This document shows positions 35,843 through 45,532 of a DNA stretch of 64,000 nt, in pieces (positions within the stretch are counted from its first letter, which is position 1; each line of letters starts with the position of its first letter). Both the position numbers and the translations under genes were made by a program. Source of the stretch: Stenomitos frigidus ULC18 (lineage in GTDB: Bacteria; Cyanobacteriota; Cyanobacteriia; Leptolyngbyales; Leptolyngbyaceae); NCBI RefSeq assembly GCF_003003795.1, contig NZ_PVWK01000083.1:62001-126000 (forward strand), read 5' to 3'. A model generated the notes under the pieces. The model saw only the letters and a program-made list of their open reading frames with translations. It ran no database searches and had not been told where the DNA came from.

Positions 35843-37480
35843 ATGACTGCGCTCAACCTCTCGACCCGTCGTCGCCTCAAGCAACTACCGCAAATTGCCA
35901 GTGTTTGGGAAGGCGATCGCCGTCCGCTGGTTTCTGGCCTTCCACCCACGACTGACTGGACTGATGCGGGCACCGAGCCACAGCCCAACGGTGAGTGCAT
36001 TCTCTGGGTTGATGGTTCGCAAGGCATGGTGCGGGCAATGGATGTCGTGACGCCGGATACGGGACCAGAGGCAGTGGTGCGAACCTTGCTGCGGGCGATG
36101 GAGCATCCTCACAACCCCAACAGTCCAGCGCGTCCGCAAAAAATTGTTGTCAGCGATCGCGAACTCCTGTTTTTTCTGCGCGGTGTTTTACAAGATCTTG
36201 ACATTGTCTTGGACTACGTACCCTCATTACCGCTCATTGACGAGATTTTTCGAGGCTTCCAGGAGGCCGTGAGCAGCCGCCCGCCACAACTACCGCCACA
36301 ACATGCGGAAGATTTACCAGACAAGGCGATCGACATCTGGCACGATGCACCCTGGGATGTGTTTGCTGATCATCAAATATTGGCGATCGAGATCAACCGA
36401 TGGGACTTAACCACCCTTTATGCCTCGGTCATGGGTATGTTAGGCATGGAGTTTGGCGTACTGTTCTACCGTTCGCTTGAGTCGCTTAAACGCTTTCGGC
36501 AGCGCGTCTTAGCAAACGAGTCGCTAGAAGCAATGGAAGAGGCCTTTTTAGGTCAGGATTGCTTATTCGTCACGTTTGAGAGCGATCGTGATGACGATAG
36601 CAATGATGTCGATCTCTCTACATTGCCGATCGACGCGATCGAACCTGTCTTTGGCAATCTGCATCCGCTGGAAGGACTACGCTCTTTCTTGTACGACGAA
36701 GAAGCGGCTGCCCTGCTCGTCTCGCTAGAGGCACTCCATCGCTTCTTGCGCCAACATCACTCCAAGTTTGAAGCGGATGCGTTTCCAGGCATTAGCAGTC
36801 GCTACCGTATTCCGTTGCCAGACAGCGAGACAAACCAGACGACGCAAGTTTCTATCAAAGTCTCAACCATGCCCGATCTCGCCACCGAACTGTTGGCGAT
36901 GGCAGACGCTGAGGAAACAGACGATGTCGACTTTCCGATCGTGCGGGATGATTTAGTGCCAGCCAACTCGTTTTTGAGCCTGGGTGTGGTGCCGTGGGAA
37001 ATGCTGGATGTGCTGCGATCGGGCACAGCAGAGCATTATCCACTACCAAACGTAAAGGTTGCAGGTGACGGTTTCCCAGTCGTCATGATCCAAACCTCGC
37101 GGCCTAAAGCAAAGACCCTGATTGAAGCGCTTAAAGCAGCCGGTGGACTGCAAGCTATTTGCTTCAACCCCGGTGCCGACCCACTGGGGAGCGCACGGTA
37201 TGACCTGGGGCTATTTCAAACCGGCAATGGCGATCTGCATCTCTTTGGCGAATTTGGCGACGACGACCCGGCCCACATTGCAGCACGCAAAAAGTGGGAT
37301 CAGCGTTGCAAAAAGACCGAGGGCTGTTGCGGTTTGATTATTGCTAAAGGACTGACAGGAGCCAGTCGCGGCGATCCTCAATTCAAAGACATGGTGGCGC
37401 TCTTTGAAGCCCGGTCACTAACTTCAAAAGAGCTTGCCCTGGGAACGCTCCAGCTACACTTAGCGGCAGATTGGCTGTAG
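35843..37480 (+). CDS. Hypothetical protein, DUF6930-like
   Basis: This 545-residue soluble protein is of a type I associate with cyanobacterial DUF6930 proteins, from memory only. It opens with a basic stretch, then ECILWVDGSQGMVRAMDVVT and PQKIVVSDRELLFFLRGVLQ in the first 130 residues. The middle is acidic (ESDRDDDSNDVDLSTLP). The C-terminal part includes Cys residues (KKTEGCCGLIIAKGLTG). No enzyme motif or membrane segment is seen. It stands alone and has no operon context. Confidence 0.7.
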   Translation: MTALNLSTRRRLKQLPQIASVWEGDRRPLVSGLPPTTDWTDAGTEPQPNGECILWVDGSQGMVRAMDVVTPDTGPEAVVRTLLRAMEHPHNPNSPARPQKIVVSDRELLFFLRGVLQDLDIVLDYVPSLPLIDEIFRGFQEAVSSRPPQLPPQHAEDLPDKAIDIWHDAPWDVFADHQILAIEINRWDLTTLYASVMGMLGMEFGVLFYRSLESLKRFRQRVLANESLEAMEEAFLGQDCLFVTFESDRDDDSNDVDLSTLPIDAIEPVFGNLHPLEGLRSFLYDEEAAALLVSLEALHRFLRQHHSKFEADAFPGISSRYRIPLPDSETNQTTQVSIKVSTMPDLATELLAMADAEETDDVDFPIVRDDLVPANSFLSLGVVPWEMLDVLRSGTAEHYPLPNVKVAGDGFPVVMIQTSRPKAKTLIEALKAAGGLQAICFNPGADPLGSARYDLGLFQTGNGDLHLFGEFGDDDPAHIAARKKWDQRCKKTEGCCGLIIAKGLTGASRGDPQFKDMVALFEARSLTSKELALGTLQLHLAADWL

Positions 37481-37542
37481 GAGACTATTGAGAATAGCGA
37501 TCGGCGATCAGCTTTTCACTGCCTCCTGCTTCCCGATCGCCA

Positions 37543-38475
37543 CTACTGTCCCACATTACCCAGCCGATTTTGGGCTCTATTGCGCTCTTTACTGATTTGC
37601 TTGATCAGCCCTGGGGGCAATTGGTTTTGTTTCGCTAGTGCTTTATCAAAATAGGCTAAGCTACCGCGATTATCGCCCTTGCGAACCAGAATTTGCGCCT
37701 TTAGATAGAGCACATCTGGGTTATTGGGCGTTGCTTGAAGGGCGCTGTCAACGGCTGCGAGAGCTTTAGCGGGCTGGTTCAAGTCTCGATAACCCAGTGC
37801 CATTCCTCGATAGGCGAGATAGCGTGGATTAGCGTACTGCTCTAGACGGTTGATTGCTTCAGCAGGGCTGGAAAACGGTAGGTTTAAGGAAACGAATAAA
37901 TCAATGTAGCCCCGCAACAGATTTAACTCTGGATCACTAGGGTCTACTTTTTCGGCAGCATCCATGTATTTAAAGGCTTGCTGAATTTCGCCCAGTGCTT
38001 GAGGCGTACCCTTGACCGTGCCATCTTTGCTAAAGATATAGGCCCCTTCCAAAAAATGTCCCACTGCCTGGTAAAGGTTACCTCGTAGGGGATCTTTAGC
38101 CACTAGCGCTGCCGCAGTTTGCCGGGTCTGATCGGCGTAGGTGTTGAACTGGTCTAGCAGCGCTGCTTTCTTTGTATCCTCTCGTTCCCCATCCCACGCG
38201 ATGTAGGTTAAGGATGCTCGGAGGGCTTGAGTGAGTGGATCGCTAGCCTCAGCCTGCTGAGCATACTTAGCAGCGGTAATGTAGTCTCCTTGTTGAAAGA
38301 GGGCTTTGAACGCAGCTTCTGTTCGATCGCCAATGGGTTTGGCGTTCGTTGTCCGAAACGGATCTTTTGCGAGCACAGGACTCGCCCATAGGCTTAGAGA
38401 AACCAGCGCAGCACTGGTAAGGCGCAGCAAACGATTGGGAGCAGTTTGCGCAAACGCATTCAACGTATCGGGCAT
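37543..38475 (-). CDS. Exported TPR protein
   Basis: This 310-residue protein has a signal peptide ending near LWASPVLAKD and TPR-like helices after it (ALFQQGDYITAAKYAQQAEA, GMALGYRDLNQPAKALAAVD, LYLKAQILVRKGDNRGSLAY). The form resembles the Sll0314-type secreted proteins of cyanobacteria, from memory. It probably acts in the periplasm or lumen. No function is established. Confidence 0.82.
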   Translation of the reverse strand: MPDTLNAFAQTAPNRLLRLTSAALVSLSLWASPVLAKDPFRTTNAKPIGDRTEAAFKALFQQGDYITAAKYAQQAEASDPLTQALRASLTYIAWDGEREDTKKAALLDQFNTYADQTRQTAAALVAKDPLRGNLYQAVGHFLEGAYIFSKDGTVKGTPQALGEIQQAFKYMDAAEKVDPSDPELNLLRGYIDLFVSLNLPFSSPAEAINRLEQYANPRYLAYRGMALGYRDLNQPAKALAAVDSALQATPNNPDVLYLKAQILVRKGDNRGSLAYFDKALAKQNQLPPGLIKQISKERNRAQNRLGNVGQ

Positions 38476-38806
38476 AATATTCCGGTTGATCGAGTTTGAG
38501 ACAGCTTGATCGAGTTTGAGACATCAATACTAACTTGGAACTAAGTTCGTTAGAGTGATAGTGAAAACCTCTGCTCCGAAGAATTTTCCTCTGGTCTGAG
38601 CTAGTCATTGCGGGACAATCACCCTCGAAGACTCACATCCTAGCGATCGACGCTTCATTATCCTGGCAGACGTACATAAGCCTGATCGATTAAATACCGT
38701 GACGCAGTGGCTGGGAGCAAGTTCCGATAGCACTGTGATGCTGACAGACTTGTGATGCTGATAGACTGCGATCGGTTGTCTCTTCTTTCTTCACTATCCG
38801 AATGGT
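38476..38806. other. Intergenic region between divergent genes
   Basis: This 330-bp gap is divergent between the exported TPR gene and the ABC ATPase. A direct repeat, TTGATCGAGTTTGAGACA, occurs near 38487-38505 and again near 38507-38525. TGATGCTGATAGACT repeats occur at about 38738-38768. No gene is supported. Confidence 0.55.
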
Positions 38807-39481
38807 ATGCTCCAACTCAAAAACCTGACTTACCATCCCACTGCCAGTCATACCGCCATTCTCAAAGCCATCAACCTTCAGATTGCGCCCCAGCAGATGG
38901 GCTTAGTCATTGGCCCCAGTGGTTCTGGTAAAAGTACGTTACTAGAAATCCTGGCAGGGCTGGCAGAAAAAACGAGCGGCGGTATTTTTTGGCGCGATCA
39001 AGAGCTGATTCCACTACAGCTACAACAACTCAGTGGCCTGGTGTTTCAGTTTCCAGAGCGACACTTTTGTGGCAGCAGTATTTTGGAAGAGTTGCGTTTA
39101 GGTCATCCAGAATTAACGAGCGATCGCATTGAGCAAGCCCTCACCGAAGTCGGACTCACCCACCTACCCCTGCAAACCTCGCCCGATTCACTAAGCGGCG
39201 GTCAGCAACGTCGTCTTGCTTTTGCAGTGCAGCTCATTCGCCAACCGAATCTACTCTTGCTGGATGAACCCACTGCTGGCTTAGACTGGTCGATGCGGCA
39301 GCAGCTGATTGGGTTGCTGGCAAAGCTCAAAGCTCACTGGAGTCTGCTCGTCGTCTCTCACGACGCTGGAGAGTTGATAGACATTGCCGATCAATGCTGG
39401 ACTCTGAGCCACGGTGATCTCACGGCGGTGAGTCCGGCCGAGTTGAAAGCCCGCACAGCAAATCCGTCTGTGGTGCGTTAG
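38807..39481 (+). CDS. ABC transporter ATP-binding protein (CbiO/ECF-like)
   Basis: This 224-residue ATPase has Walker A GPSGSGKSTLLEILAG, the Q-loop region SGLVFQFPERHFCG typical of energy-coupling-factor ATPases, the signature LSGGQQRRLAFA, Walker B LLLLDEPTAGLD and the switch VVSHDAGEL. A plastid relative is ABCI11/NAP14. No permease is next to it, so its transporter partner is elsewhere. It lies 27 bp upstream of rsmG on the same strand. Confidence 0.9.
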   Translation: MLQLKNLTYHPTASHTAILKAINLQIAPQQMGLVIGPSGSGKSTLLEILAGLAEKTSGGIFWRDQELIPLQLQQLSGLVFQFPERHFCGSSILEELRLGHPELTSDRIEQALTEVGLTHLPLQTSPDSLSGGQQRRLAFAVQLIRQPNLLLLDEPTAGLDWSMRQQLIGLLAKLKAHWSLLVVSHDAGELIDIADQCWTLSHGDLTAVSPAELKARTANPSVVR

Positions 39482-39508
39482 TCTGTGACGCATTAAAGGG
39501 ATGATGGG

Positions 39509-40588
39509 ATGGAGACGAAGGAGCTAACGGTGGAAGAAACGGAACAAGGGACAACGAGCACGGTGCAGGCAGGTGGAGACGTCGCGATTGCAGGCGCATG
39601 TGTCGGCACAGAAAACGCTACGGGCTCTCTCGCCACCGAGCAACCAGCAGACCTCATAGCTACGCCCCAAACCTTGCCGACGCTAGAAGGGCTTTGGCAG
39701 CTAACGCTGGATTGGCAGCCTAACGCACTACAGCAAGCGCAATTCCAGCAGCTTTACACCTTGATTCTGGCAGGCAATCATCAGTTCAATCTCACCCGCA
39801 TTACAGAGCCAACGGAGTTTTGGGAGAAACATCTGTGGGATTCGTTGGTGGGATTGAAGGCGTTTTTACAAGCGGTCAGCGGTCAGGAAGCGGTCAGCAG
39901 TCAGCAGTCAGCAGTCAGCAGTCAGGAGGCAGAGGTCAGCGGTCAGCAGTTAGCGAGCAGCCAGCAGCAGTCAGGAGTCAACGGTCAGCACACCGCAGAG
40001 CGGAAGCAGGCTACAGCGGTCAGCGGTCAGCTGGAAGCAGAGGGTAGAGCGGATGCTGACCTACCGCCAATTTCAAAAGCGCCCTTCAAGGCGATCGACA
40101 TTGGCACAGGTGCAGGTTTTCCGGGTCTTCCTGTCGCGATCGTGCAACCAACGTGGGCAGTCACCTTGCTGGATTCAACGCGCAAGAAAATGACGTTTCT
40201 AGACCATGTGCTTGCCACCATGGGGTTGACCAATGCCATGACGTTAGCGGAACGGGTCGAGCAGGTCGGGCGGCAGAAGCACCAGCGTCAAGCATATGAT
40301 TTGGCATTTATCAGAGCGGTGGCAACAGCCACTGTGTGTGCGGAGTACGCGCTACCGTTATTGAACATCGGTGGTCGTGCGGTGCTCTATCGGGGACAAT
40401 GGACAACCGACGAAATGACTGCTTTGGAAGGGGCTGCTGCGCAACTGGGAGGCGCGATCGAGACCGTTGAGTCTTTTATAACGCCATTAACCCACAGCGT
40501 GCGCCACTGCATCATTTTGAAAAAAGTTGCCCCGACACCGACAGCCTTTCCACGTGCGGTCGGTGTACCAACGCAGAACCCGCTTTGA
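39509..40588 (+). CDS. rsmG: 16S rRNA (guanine527-N7)-methyltransferase with STRR-encoded insert
   Basis: RsmG/GidB methylates G527 of 16S rRNA. The SAM-binding motif DIGTGAGFPGLPVAIVQP and the following LLDSTRKKMTFLDHV and AFIRAVATATVCAEYALPLL are intact. The protein is 359 residues, over 100 more than usual. One excess part is the N-terminal Thr/Glu-rich leader (residues 1-57). The other is an insert of about 60 residues (near 128-190) rich in Gln, Ser and Val (VSSQQSAVSSQEAEVSGQQ), encoded by AGCAGTC heptamers. It lies between the substrate-recognition helix and the SAM fold. The methyltransferase core looks complete. Confidence 0.93.
   Translation: METKELTVEETEQGTTSTVQAGGDVAIAGACVGTENATGSLATEQPADLIATPQTLPTLEGLWQLTLDWQPNALQQAQFQQLYTLILAGNHQFNLTRITEPTEFWEKHLWDSLVGLKAFLQAVSGQEAVSSQQSAVSSQEAEVSGQQLASSQQQSGVNGQHTAERKQATAVSGQLEAEGRADADLPPISKAPFKAIDIGTGAGFPGLPVAIVQPTWAVTLLDSTRKKMTFLDHVLATMGLTNAMTLAERVEQVGRQKHQRQAYDLAFIRAVATATVCAEYALPLLNIGGRAVLYRGQWTTDEMTALEGAAAQLGGAIETVESFITPLTHSVRHCIILKKVAPTPTAFPRAVGVPTQNPL
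39876..40035. repeat. STRR heptanucleotide array inside rsmG
   Basis: About 20 heptamers of the AGCAGTC/AGCGGTC type run through this part of rsmG, at first perfect (AGCAGTC repeated four times near 39893-39920) and then degenerate. Three heptamers make 21 bp, so the frame is preserved. Confidence 0.85.
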
Positions 40589-40615
40589 GTGTGCTCCGCC
40601 TTCTAGGGTGCCTCA

Positions 40616-41359
40616 CTACTGGGTACTGAGTTTTTTCCGCCTGCGCTGTTGATTCTCGACCCAAACTTTGCCCGCCCTCACTAAATCTGCAAACTGCGTC
40701 AGGATGGGCGTGCGATCGACCCAACCGGGTGTCAGGTCACTGCGAGAACTGCGCTGCCATCCCAAACTGGGAGACGCCAGTAGCGTAACAACATCAGGAT
40801 TGCGCTCGCGGAAAAATGAATAAGCGCCGTCAATATACATCGGCCCACCATCGGGATGACCTGCCGGACGATGTTCCGCTGCTTCAAGAAACGCAATCAG
40901 GCGATCGAAGATCCTAGCGTTAACGGCGTAAAAATGAGTCATCAGCACCCGCCCAGAATAGGGTTGAAGAGAGGCCTGTGATGATACGTCAGCGAGAGCC
41001 TCGATGTGACCAAAGTAGACGAAGTCCCAAGCGGCTTGCTGAAGCTGCTCGACCAATACGCGCTGCACGGCAACGAACCGATCGTCAATGCTTACGTCAT
41101 CTTCCAGGATTAAAACATTGGCTAGCCCCTCTGCCCGTGCTTGCTTAAGAATCGCCAAATGACTCAAAAAGCAACCATAAACACCGATCCCAGGAAAACC
41201 CGCCGCTGTATCTGGTCGAATGGCTGGGAAAATTTCAATTTTAGACGGTGTTAGTGGTAGCCCAGCCGACTCCATTTCTTGCAACAATATCTGACGTCGA
41301 TCGCGTCTGGACGGTAAGTTAATCGCGTAAATACGATCAACATAGTCTTTTATTTGCAT
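40616..41359 (-). CDS. Glycosyltransferase family 25 protein
   Basis: This 247-residue protein matches GT25 (LPS/outer-core or protein glycosyltransferases): it starts YVDRIYAINLPSRRDRRQ, continues IGVYGCFLSHLAILKQA and has the acidic motif VLILEDDVSID. The C-terminal part contains PDGGPMYIDGAYSFFRE. No membrane anchor is visible. It converges with rsmG; its acceptor is unknown. Confidence 0.88.
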   Translation of the reverse strand: MQIKDYVDRIYAINLPSRRDRRQILLQEMESAGLPLTPSKIEIFPAIRPDTAAGFPGIGVYGCFLSHLAILKQARAEGLANVLILEDDVSIDDRFVAVQRVLVEQLQQAAWDFVYFGHIEALADVSSQASLQPYSGRVLMTHFYAVNARIFDRLIAFLEAAEHRPAGHPDGGPMYIDGAYSFFRERNPDVVTLLASPSLGWQRSSRSDLTPGWVDRTPILTQFADLVRAGKVWVENQQRRRKKLSTQ

Positions 41360-41916
41360 CTCTAGAAATCCTTAACTTGCATCGATAAGCTGCAGTGAGG
41401 CAAATTCAACACCTAGCCCTTTGGAGCCAAGAGTGACTGGCTGAATCTAAAGAGAAAACCTCTCAGCCCAAAACAAAATTGCTGTTGCGTGGAGAACCTG
41501 AGTTCAATCCACTACAAATCCCCCCCAAAACACCTCCAAACAATCGATTTTGCTGCCTTAATAGCCAACAAAAGATCGTCAGAAAGCAAGACAGCTTTAA
41601 AACCATCAATTGACTTTCAGACTACTGAAGGAGACGATTGGAATTGAGGAGGATCTCGGGGGGATTTCAGGGGATATCAACGAAAACTTTGACGTGACGA
41701 GATTCGGCAACGATCACCAGCGACGGCTACCTGGTTCGCAACCTTGCGAATGCCTCAAGATGACTACAGCGACACTTAAGCCACCTTTTGCCCCTATGAC
41801 TTTACTACAGACCGAGCGAGAAGCTGGGTAGGGAGGAACACAATCATTTGCTCGCTGTGAAACTCAACCGCGTTTTTGCAGCAGCCAGTGTGACGTTGAT
41901 GCTTGGCAACGGCCTC
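41360..41916. other. Intergenic region without a clear gene
   Basis: This 557-bp gap separates the GT25 gene start from the RNA helicase stop. A 73-codon frame at 41610-41831 and a 95-codon frame that overlaps the helicase show no family features. I see no tRNA-like fold. An untranslated RNA cannot be excluded. Confidence 0.5.
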
Positions 41917-43275
41917 TTAATGCCGTCCGCTAGGGCGACGGGAAACGGGGGATCGCGCACCACGTTCGCCTTCAGAATGTCGTGCTGTGCGTGGTTGTGG
42001 GGCTGTTTGGGGCGATCGAGAAGGGGCGCGATCGGGGCGCTTCCCACGCGATGCTTGTCCCCGCTGCCCATTTTGGATCGGTTCTGGCTTTGCATGTGGG
42101 TTGGGCTCAAAGCCAGGAACGATTTCTCTTGGTAAGGGCTGTTTAATCAGCCGTTCAATATCTGCCAACAGCTTGAGTTCATCAACACAGACCAGCGATG
42201 CTGCTTCCCCTACCGAACCCGCACGCCCTGTGCGACCAATACGATGGACATAATCTTCTGATACATTCGGCAACTCAAAGTTGACTACATAGGGTAAATC
42301 GCTAATATCAATGCCTCGCGCCGCAATATCCGTGGCTACCAACACCTGCAAGCTGCCATCTTTGAACTTGGCGAGTGCACGAGTACGCGCTGCCTGACTC
42401 TTGTTGCCATGAATCGCCAGCGAGGGGATGCTATCTTCGGTCAATTGCTTAACTAACCGATCGGCACCATGTTTTGTCCGCGTGAAAACCAGTACCTGAA
42501 ACCAGTTGTGCTGCTGAATCAGGTGTGCCAGTAGCTGACGCTTCTTGTCACGGTCTACGGGATAGACCTTCTGAGACACTGTGTCGGCTGTTAGGTGGCG
42601 ACGTGCTGCCTCAATCATCGTTGGGCGATCGAGCAAGCTTGCGGCAAACGCCTTAATGTCGCTGGAGAAGGTTGCGGAGAACAGTAGATTTTGCCGTTGG
42701 CTGGGCAGCAGCGCTAGAATCCGGCGAATATCGCGGATAAAGCCCATATCCAACATGCGATCGGCTTCATCCAACACCAGGATTTCGACGCGCGATAAAT
42801 CGACTGTTCCTTGCTGCACGTGATCGAGCAAGCGTCCTGGTGTCGCCACCAGAATATCAACGCCACTTTTCAGCCGTTGAATCTGAGGGCTCATACCAAC
42901 GCCACCAAAAATGGTCATTGAAGTGAGTTTTAGGTACTTGCCATACTCACGCACACTTTCTTCCACTTGTGCAGCTAATTCACGCGTTGGGGTGAGAATC
43001 AAGGCTCTAATCGGCGCGCGTTTTCGGGGCTGACTGATTTTGTTAGAGGGGCGTTGGTCAGAAGGGCGATCGTGGCTCACTTCAGACAGGCGATGCAGAA
43101 TGGGAAGAGTGAAACCAGCGGTCTTGCCAGTACCAGTTTGAGCACCTGCTAGCAGATCACCACCCGATAGCACAGCGGGAATTGCCTGTAGTTGAATCGG
43201 CGTGGGCTCAGTGTAGCCCCGCTCAGTGACAGCACGAACAATGGCATCGGAAAGACCGAGAGTGGAAAACGACAT
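41917..43275 (-). CDS. DEAD-box RNA helicase
   Basis: This 452-residue RhlE-type helicase unwinds RNA in an ATP-dependent manner. All core motifs are seen: Q motif [13 protein letters not shown], motif I AQTGTGKT, motif Ib TPGR, motif II DEAD, motif III SAT, and motif [12 protein letters not shown]. The C-terminal tail is basic and low in complexity ([16 protein letters not shown]), as in RNA-binding tails. Cyanobacterial relatives include CrhR, a cold- and redox-responsive helicase. I cannot tell which subfamily this is. Confidence 0.92.
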   Translation of the reverse strand: MSFSTLGLSDAIVRAVTERGYTEPTPIQLQAIPAVLSGGDLLAGAQTGTGKTAGFTLPILHRLSEVSHDRPSDQRPSNKISQPRKRAPIRALILTPTRELAAQVEESVREYGKYLKLTSMTIFGGVGMSPQIQRLKSGVDILVATPGRLLDHVQQGTVDLSRVEILVLDEADRMLDMGFIRDIRRILALLPSQRQNLLFSATFSSDIKAFAASLLDRPTMIEAARRHLTADTVSQKVYPVDRDKKRQLLAHLIQQHNWFQVLVFTRTKHGADRLVKQLTEDSIPSLAIHGNKSQAARTRALAKFKDGSLQVLVATDIAARGIDISDLPYVVNFELPNVSEDYVHRIGRTGRAGSVGEAASLVCVDELKLLADIERLIKQPLPREIVPGFEPNPHAKPEPIQNGQRGQASRGKRPDRAPSRSPQTAPQPRTARHSEGERGARSPVSRRPSGRH

Positions 43276-43437
43276 AAAGCTCCAGTAGTAGCATCAGCCC
43301 CCGCCAATAGCAGCGTCAGTCTTAGGCGGACGAATCAATGTTGACGGGCTGAAAAGGCAGTAACGCTAAGACTGGACGCGAATGCCACAGCTTTGCATTC
43401 TAACAGAGTGCGACCATTTGTGCGGTTTGGCGATTGT

Positions 43438-44160
43438 CTAGTAAGGAGTTGTGCCCTGATAGCTGGTGCCATCTGGCATAATGGCCCAATCTAATCTGGC
43501 GTTTGACAAATTGGCACCCCGTAAATCGGCGTTTTCCATGTTGGCATAGCGGAGGTCAGCCCCACTCAAATCGGCGTTTTTCAGGTTGGCATGGATGAGG
43601 ATAGCACCATAGAGACTGGCACCCTGCATGGAGGCATGTTCAAGACTAGCGTTTCTGAGATTTGCATCCCGCAGTTCAGTCTGCTTTAAAATCGCGTCCT
43701 TCAAGTTTGCTTGCGAAAAGCTGGTATTTAATAATTGAGCTTGGCTAAGGTCAGCCCCGCTCAAGTTAGCTTTGCCCAAATCAGCCCCCTGTAAATTGGC
43801 CGCTTTCAAACTAGCCGCATTTAATTGTGCTCCTTTCAATGTCGCGTTAATGAGTTTGGTTTGGCTCAGGTTCGATCGCGTGAGATTGGTCTGGCTCAAG
43901 TTGGCTCGGCTCAAATCAACGCCATGCAAATCAATGCCGCTCAAATTGCATTGCACACACTTCTTGGTTCGTAAAAGCTGTTCTGGTGTGATGGACGCCC
44001 CGCTCAGGTTCGCCTGGACTGAGCGATCGTTTGTGTTGGCAGGCTGTTGTTCAGGTACATTAGCTGTAACGGCTGGCTCTAACGTTTGCTTGAGTTTCAC
44101 TACGCTAACCAAACAAGTTGTGAGCAGTGCGACGACGATGAGAAGCGTTCTGAAGTTCAT
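43438..44160 (-). CDS. Pentapeptide-repeat protein with N-terminal anchor
   Basis: The start at 44160 (240 residues, MNFRTLLIVVALLTTCLVSV) gives a signal anchor; a start nine codons upstream is possible. From about residue 75 the protein is A(D/N)LxX repeats (CNLSGIDLHGVDLSRANLSQ and onward), forming a right-handed quadrilateral beta helix up to the end (ANLSNARLDWAIMPDGT). The double Cys before the repeats (KKCVQCNLSG) is common in this cyanobacterial subgroup. Function is unknown. Confidence 0.87.
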   Translation of the reverse strand: MNFRTLLIVVALLTTCLVSVVKLKQTLEPAVTANVPEQQPANTNDRSVQANLSGASITPEQLLRTKKCVQCNLSGIDLHGVDLSRANLSQTNLTRSNLSQTKLINATLKGAQLNAASLKAANLQGADLGKANLSGADLSQAQLLNTSFSQANLKDAILKQTELRDANLRNASLEHASMQGASLYGAILIHANLKNADLSGADLRYANMENADLRGANLSNARLDWAIMPDGTSYQGTTPY

Positions 44161-44520
44161 GAATTTAATCAACGCAATGTAAAGCAACGCCTCTGCGTAA
44201 TCACAGCGCGTTCCTTGTACTCTTCGCGTTGAGCGGTCTTAACCGGGATAAGGCGCTTAAAGTTTCGGTAAATCAGCAGTCGTATAACTGCCGAGGCGCT
44301 GCGAAACAAGTTAAGACGTGTATGGAGACACGATATTTCTGGTTGTTTTCATCGTTGTTGAGAGACCTTCAACCAGTTAGTAGTGTTCCAAATAGGTCGT
44401 ATTTACCCGTAGAGACTTTACCTACAGCGCCTCTATTAGCACGAGTCAGCTAGCACGAGTCAGCCACATGGTTAGAACACTACTGACAAGAGCTACATCT
44501 GCTTAAAGTCTCATTCCTGA
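44161..44520. other. Intergenic region with a 14-bp tandem duplication
   Basis: The gap between the divergent pentapeptide gene and a membrane-anchored unknown gene holds the perfect tandem TAGCACGAGTCAGC at 44437-44450 and 44451-44464. No other element was recognised. Confidence 0.6.
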
Positions 44521-45507
44521 ATGCGCCAGCCAAGCTTTGGTTCAATGGCTCAATCTTTAGGTTGCACTACCGCTCTCCAACTTTGTCTATCAACTCTTTT
44601 GCCACTTGGAGCGGTACATATGAATAGTTCTGTCTTTGAAAAAGTTTTGTTGCCGGCCATGCTCACATCCTGTACCGTTTTTTCGGTGCTGATGGTGGGG
44701 TTTATTCCACGCCGACCAGAACCCATTACGATCGAGCCATCTGATCGCATTGAAGCGTCTGAAGATATCAATCATCGTGATTCAGTCATTCGACACATAG
44801 GCATGTCGATCGTGCTGAGCGTTGGTGCTGGCATTACAACAGCAGAAATGATTCGTAAGTGGGGACGCTTGCGGGATGGCACTTCAGGGTCGCAAGTGTT
44901 TAGCGCTCAGGCAATGCTGCAAGCGGTTGCCATGCCAGATCTGGCTCTACCCGTCGATGGGTTTGCAGCCTCACTCAGCAGCATGACTGGGAATGGTATC
45001 TTGTCAGACGAGCGGACAGAATCTTACAAACAAACCGCTGTCTTAGCTCCCGATCGAGTCGGTGCTGCGTCGCAACCAGAGCTACCGCGGTTTCTCTTCC
45101 AACGCCCGTTGGCACTGCCGACTGAAACCGTGAACTGGTTTCTACCCACTCAAACTGACGAGACTCTGTTAGGCAGTGCTTTAGGCAGTGTACCCGCAAA
45201 AGGGTTGAAGGTCATGGACTGGCAGCCCACGGAGCAAATCATTTTGGCATCGCGTGAGCAGTACGAAACCTGCCGCGTTTATCTGGCTGATGCGCCAGAA
45301 CGCCTGTTAGCTATTCTCTTTCAGGGAGAATACTATCGGTTCGTCAAGGTCTCGTTCGATCGCGAACAGGCTCTTAGCCTCGCAGCAACGATCGAACAGA
45401 GAGGTGAAATAGCCGTTATGACAAACACCGATGATCGCTATGGCGTGTGGGTTTTGGCACCAAGTGCTTACCCGGAGACGATCGCGGCTGTGGGCGCTGA
45501 CGCTTGA
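44521..45507 (+). CDS. Hypothetical protein with N-terminal membrane segment
   Basis: This 328-residue protein is not recognised. A second in-frame ATG at 44620 has a GGAG ribosome-binding site at 44609-44612 and would give 295 residues starting MNSSVFEKVLLPAMLTSC, so I consider it the more likely start. A membrane segment (LLPAMLTSCTVFSVLMVGFI) is followed by a Pro/Glu stretch, and a second hydrophobic segment (IGMSIVLSVGAGITTAEMI) lies at about 90-110. The C-terminal 90 residues look globular (RVYLADAPERLLAILFQGEY). It converges with the Hsp70-like gene. Confidence 0.65.
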   Translation: MRQPSFGSMAQSLGCTTALQLCLSTLLPLGAVHMNSSVFEKVLLPAMLTSCTVFSVLMVGFIPRRPEPITIEPSDRIEASEDINHRDSVIRHIGMSIVLSVGAGITTAEMIRKWGRLRDGTSGSQVFSAQAMLQAVAMPDLALPVDGFAASLSSMTGNGILSDERTESYKQTAVLAPDRVGAASQPELPRFLFQRPLALPTETVNWFLPTQTDETLLGSALGSVPAKGLKVMDWQPTEQIILASREQYETCRVYLADAPERLLAILFQGEYYRFVKVSFDREQALSLAATIEQRGEIAVMTNTDDRYGVWVLAPSAYPETIAAVGADA

Positions 45508-45532
45508 TGCGATCGAGAACCAGCACAGACCA

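Noticed and set aside
41501-41530. A tRNA-like GAGTTCAATCC segment
   Set aside because: No acceptor, D or anticodon arm can be formed around it.
41610-41831. A 73-residue frame in the gap before the RNA helicase
   Set aside because: There is no ribosome site, no conserved pattern and no operon context, so it was left as intergenic.
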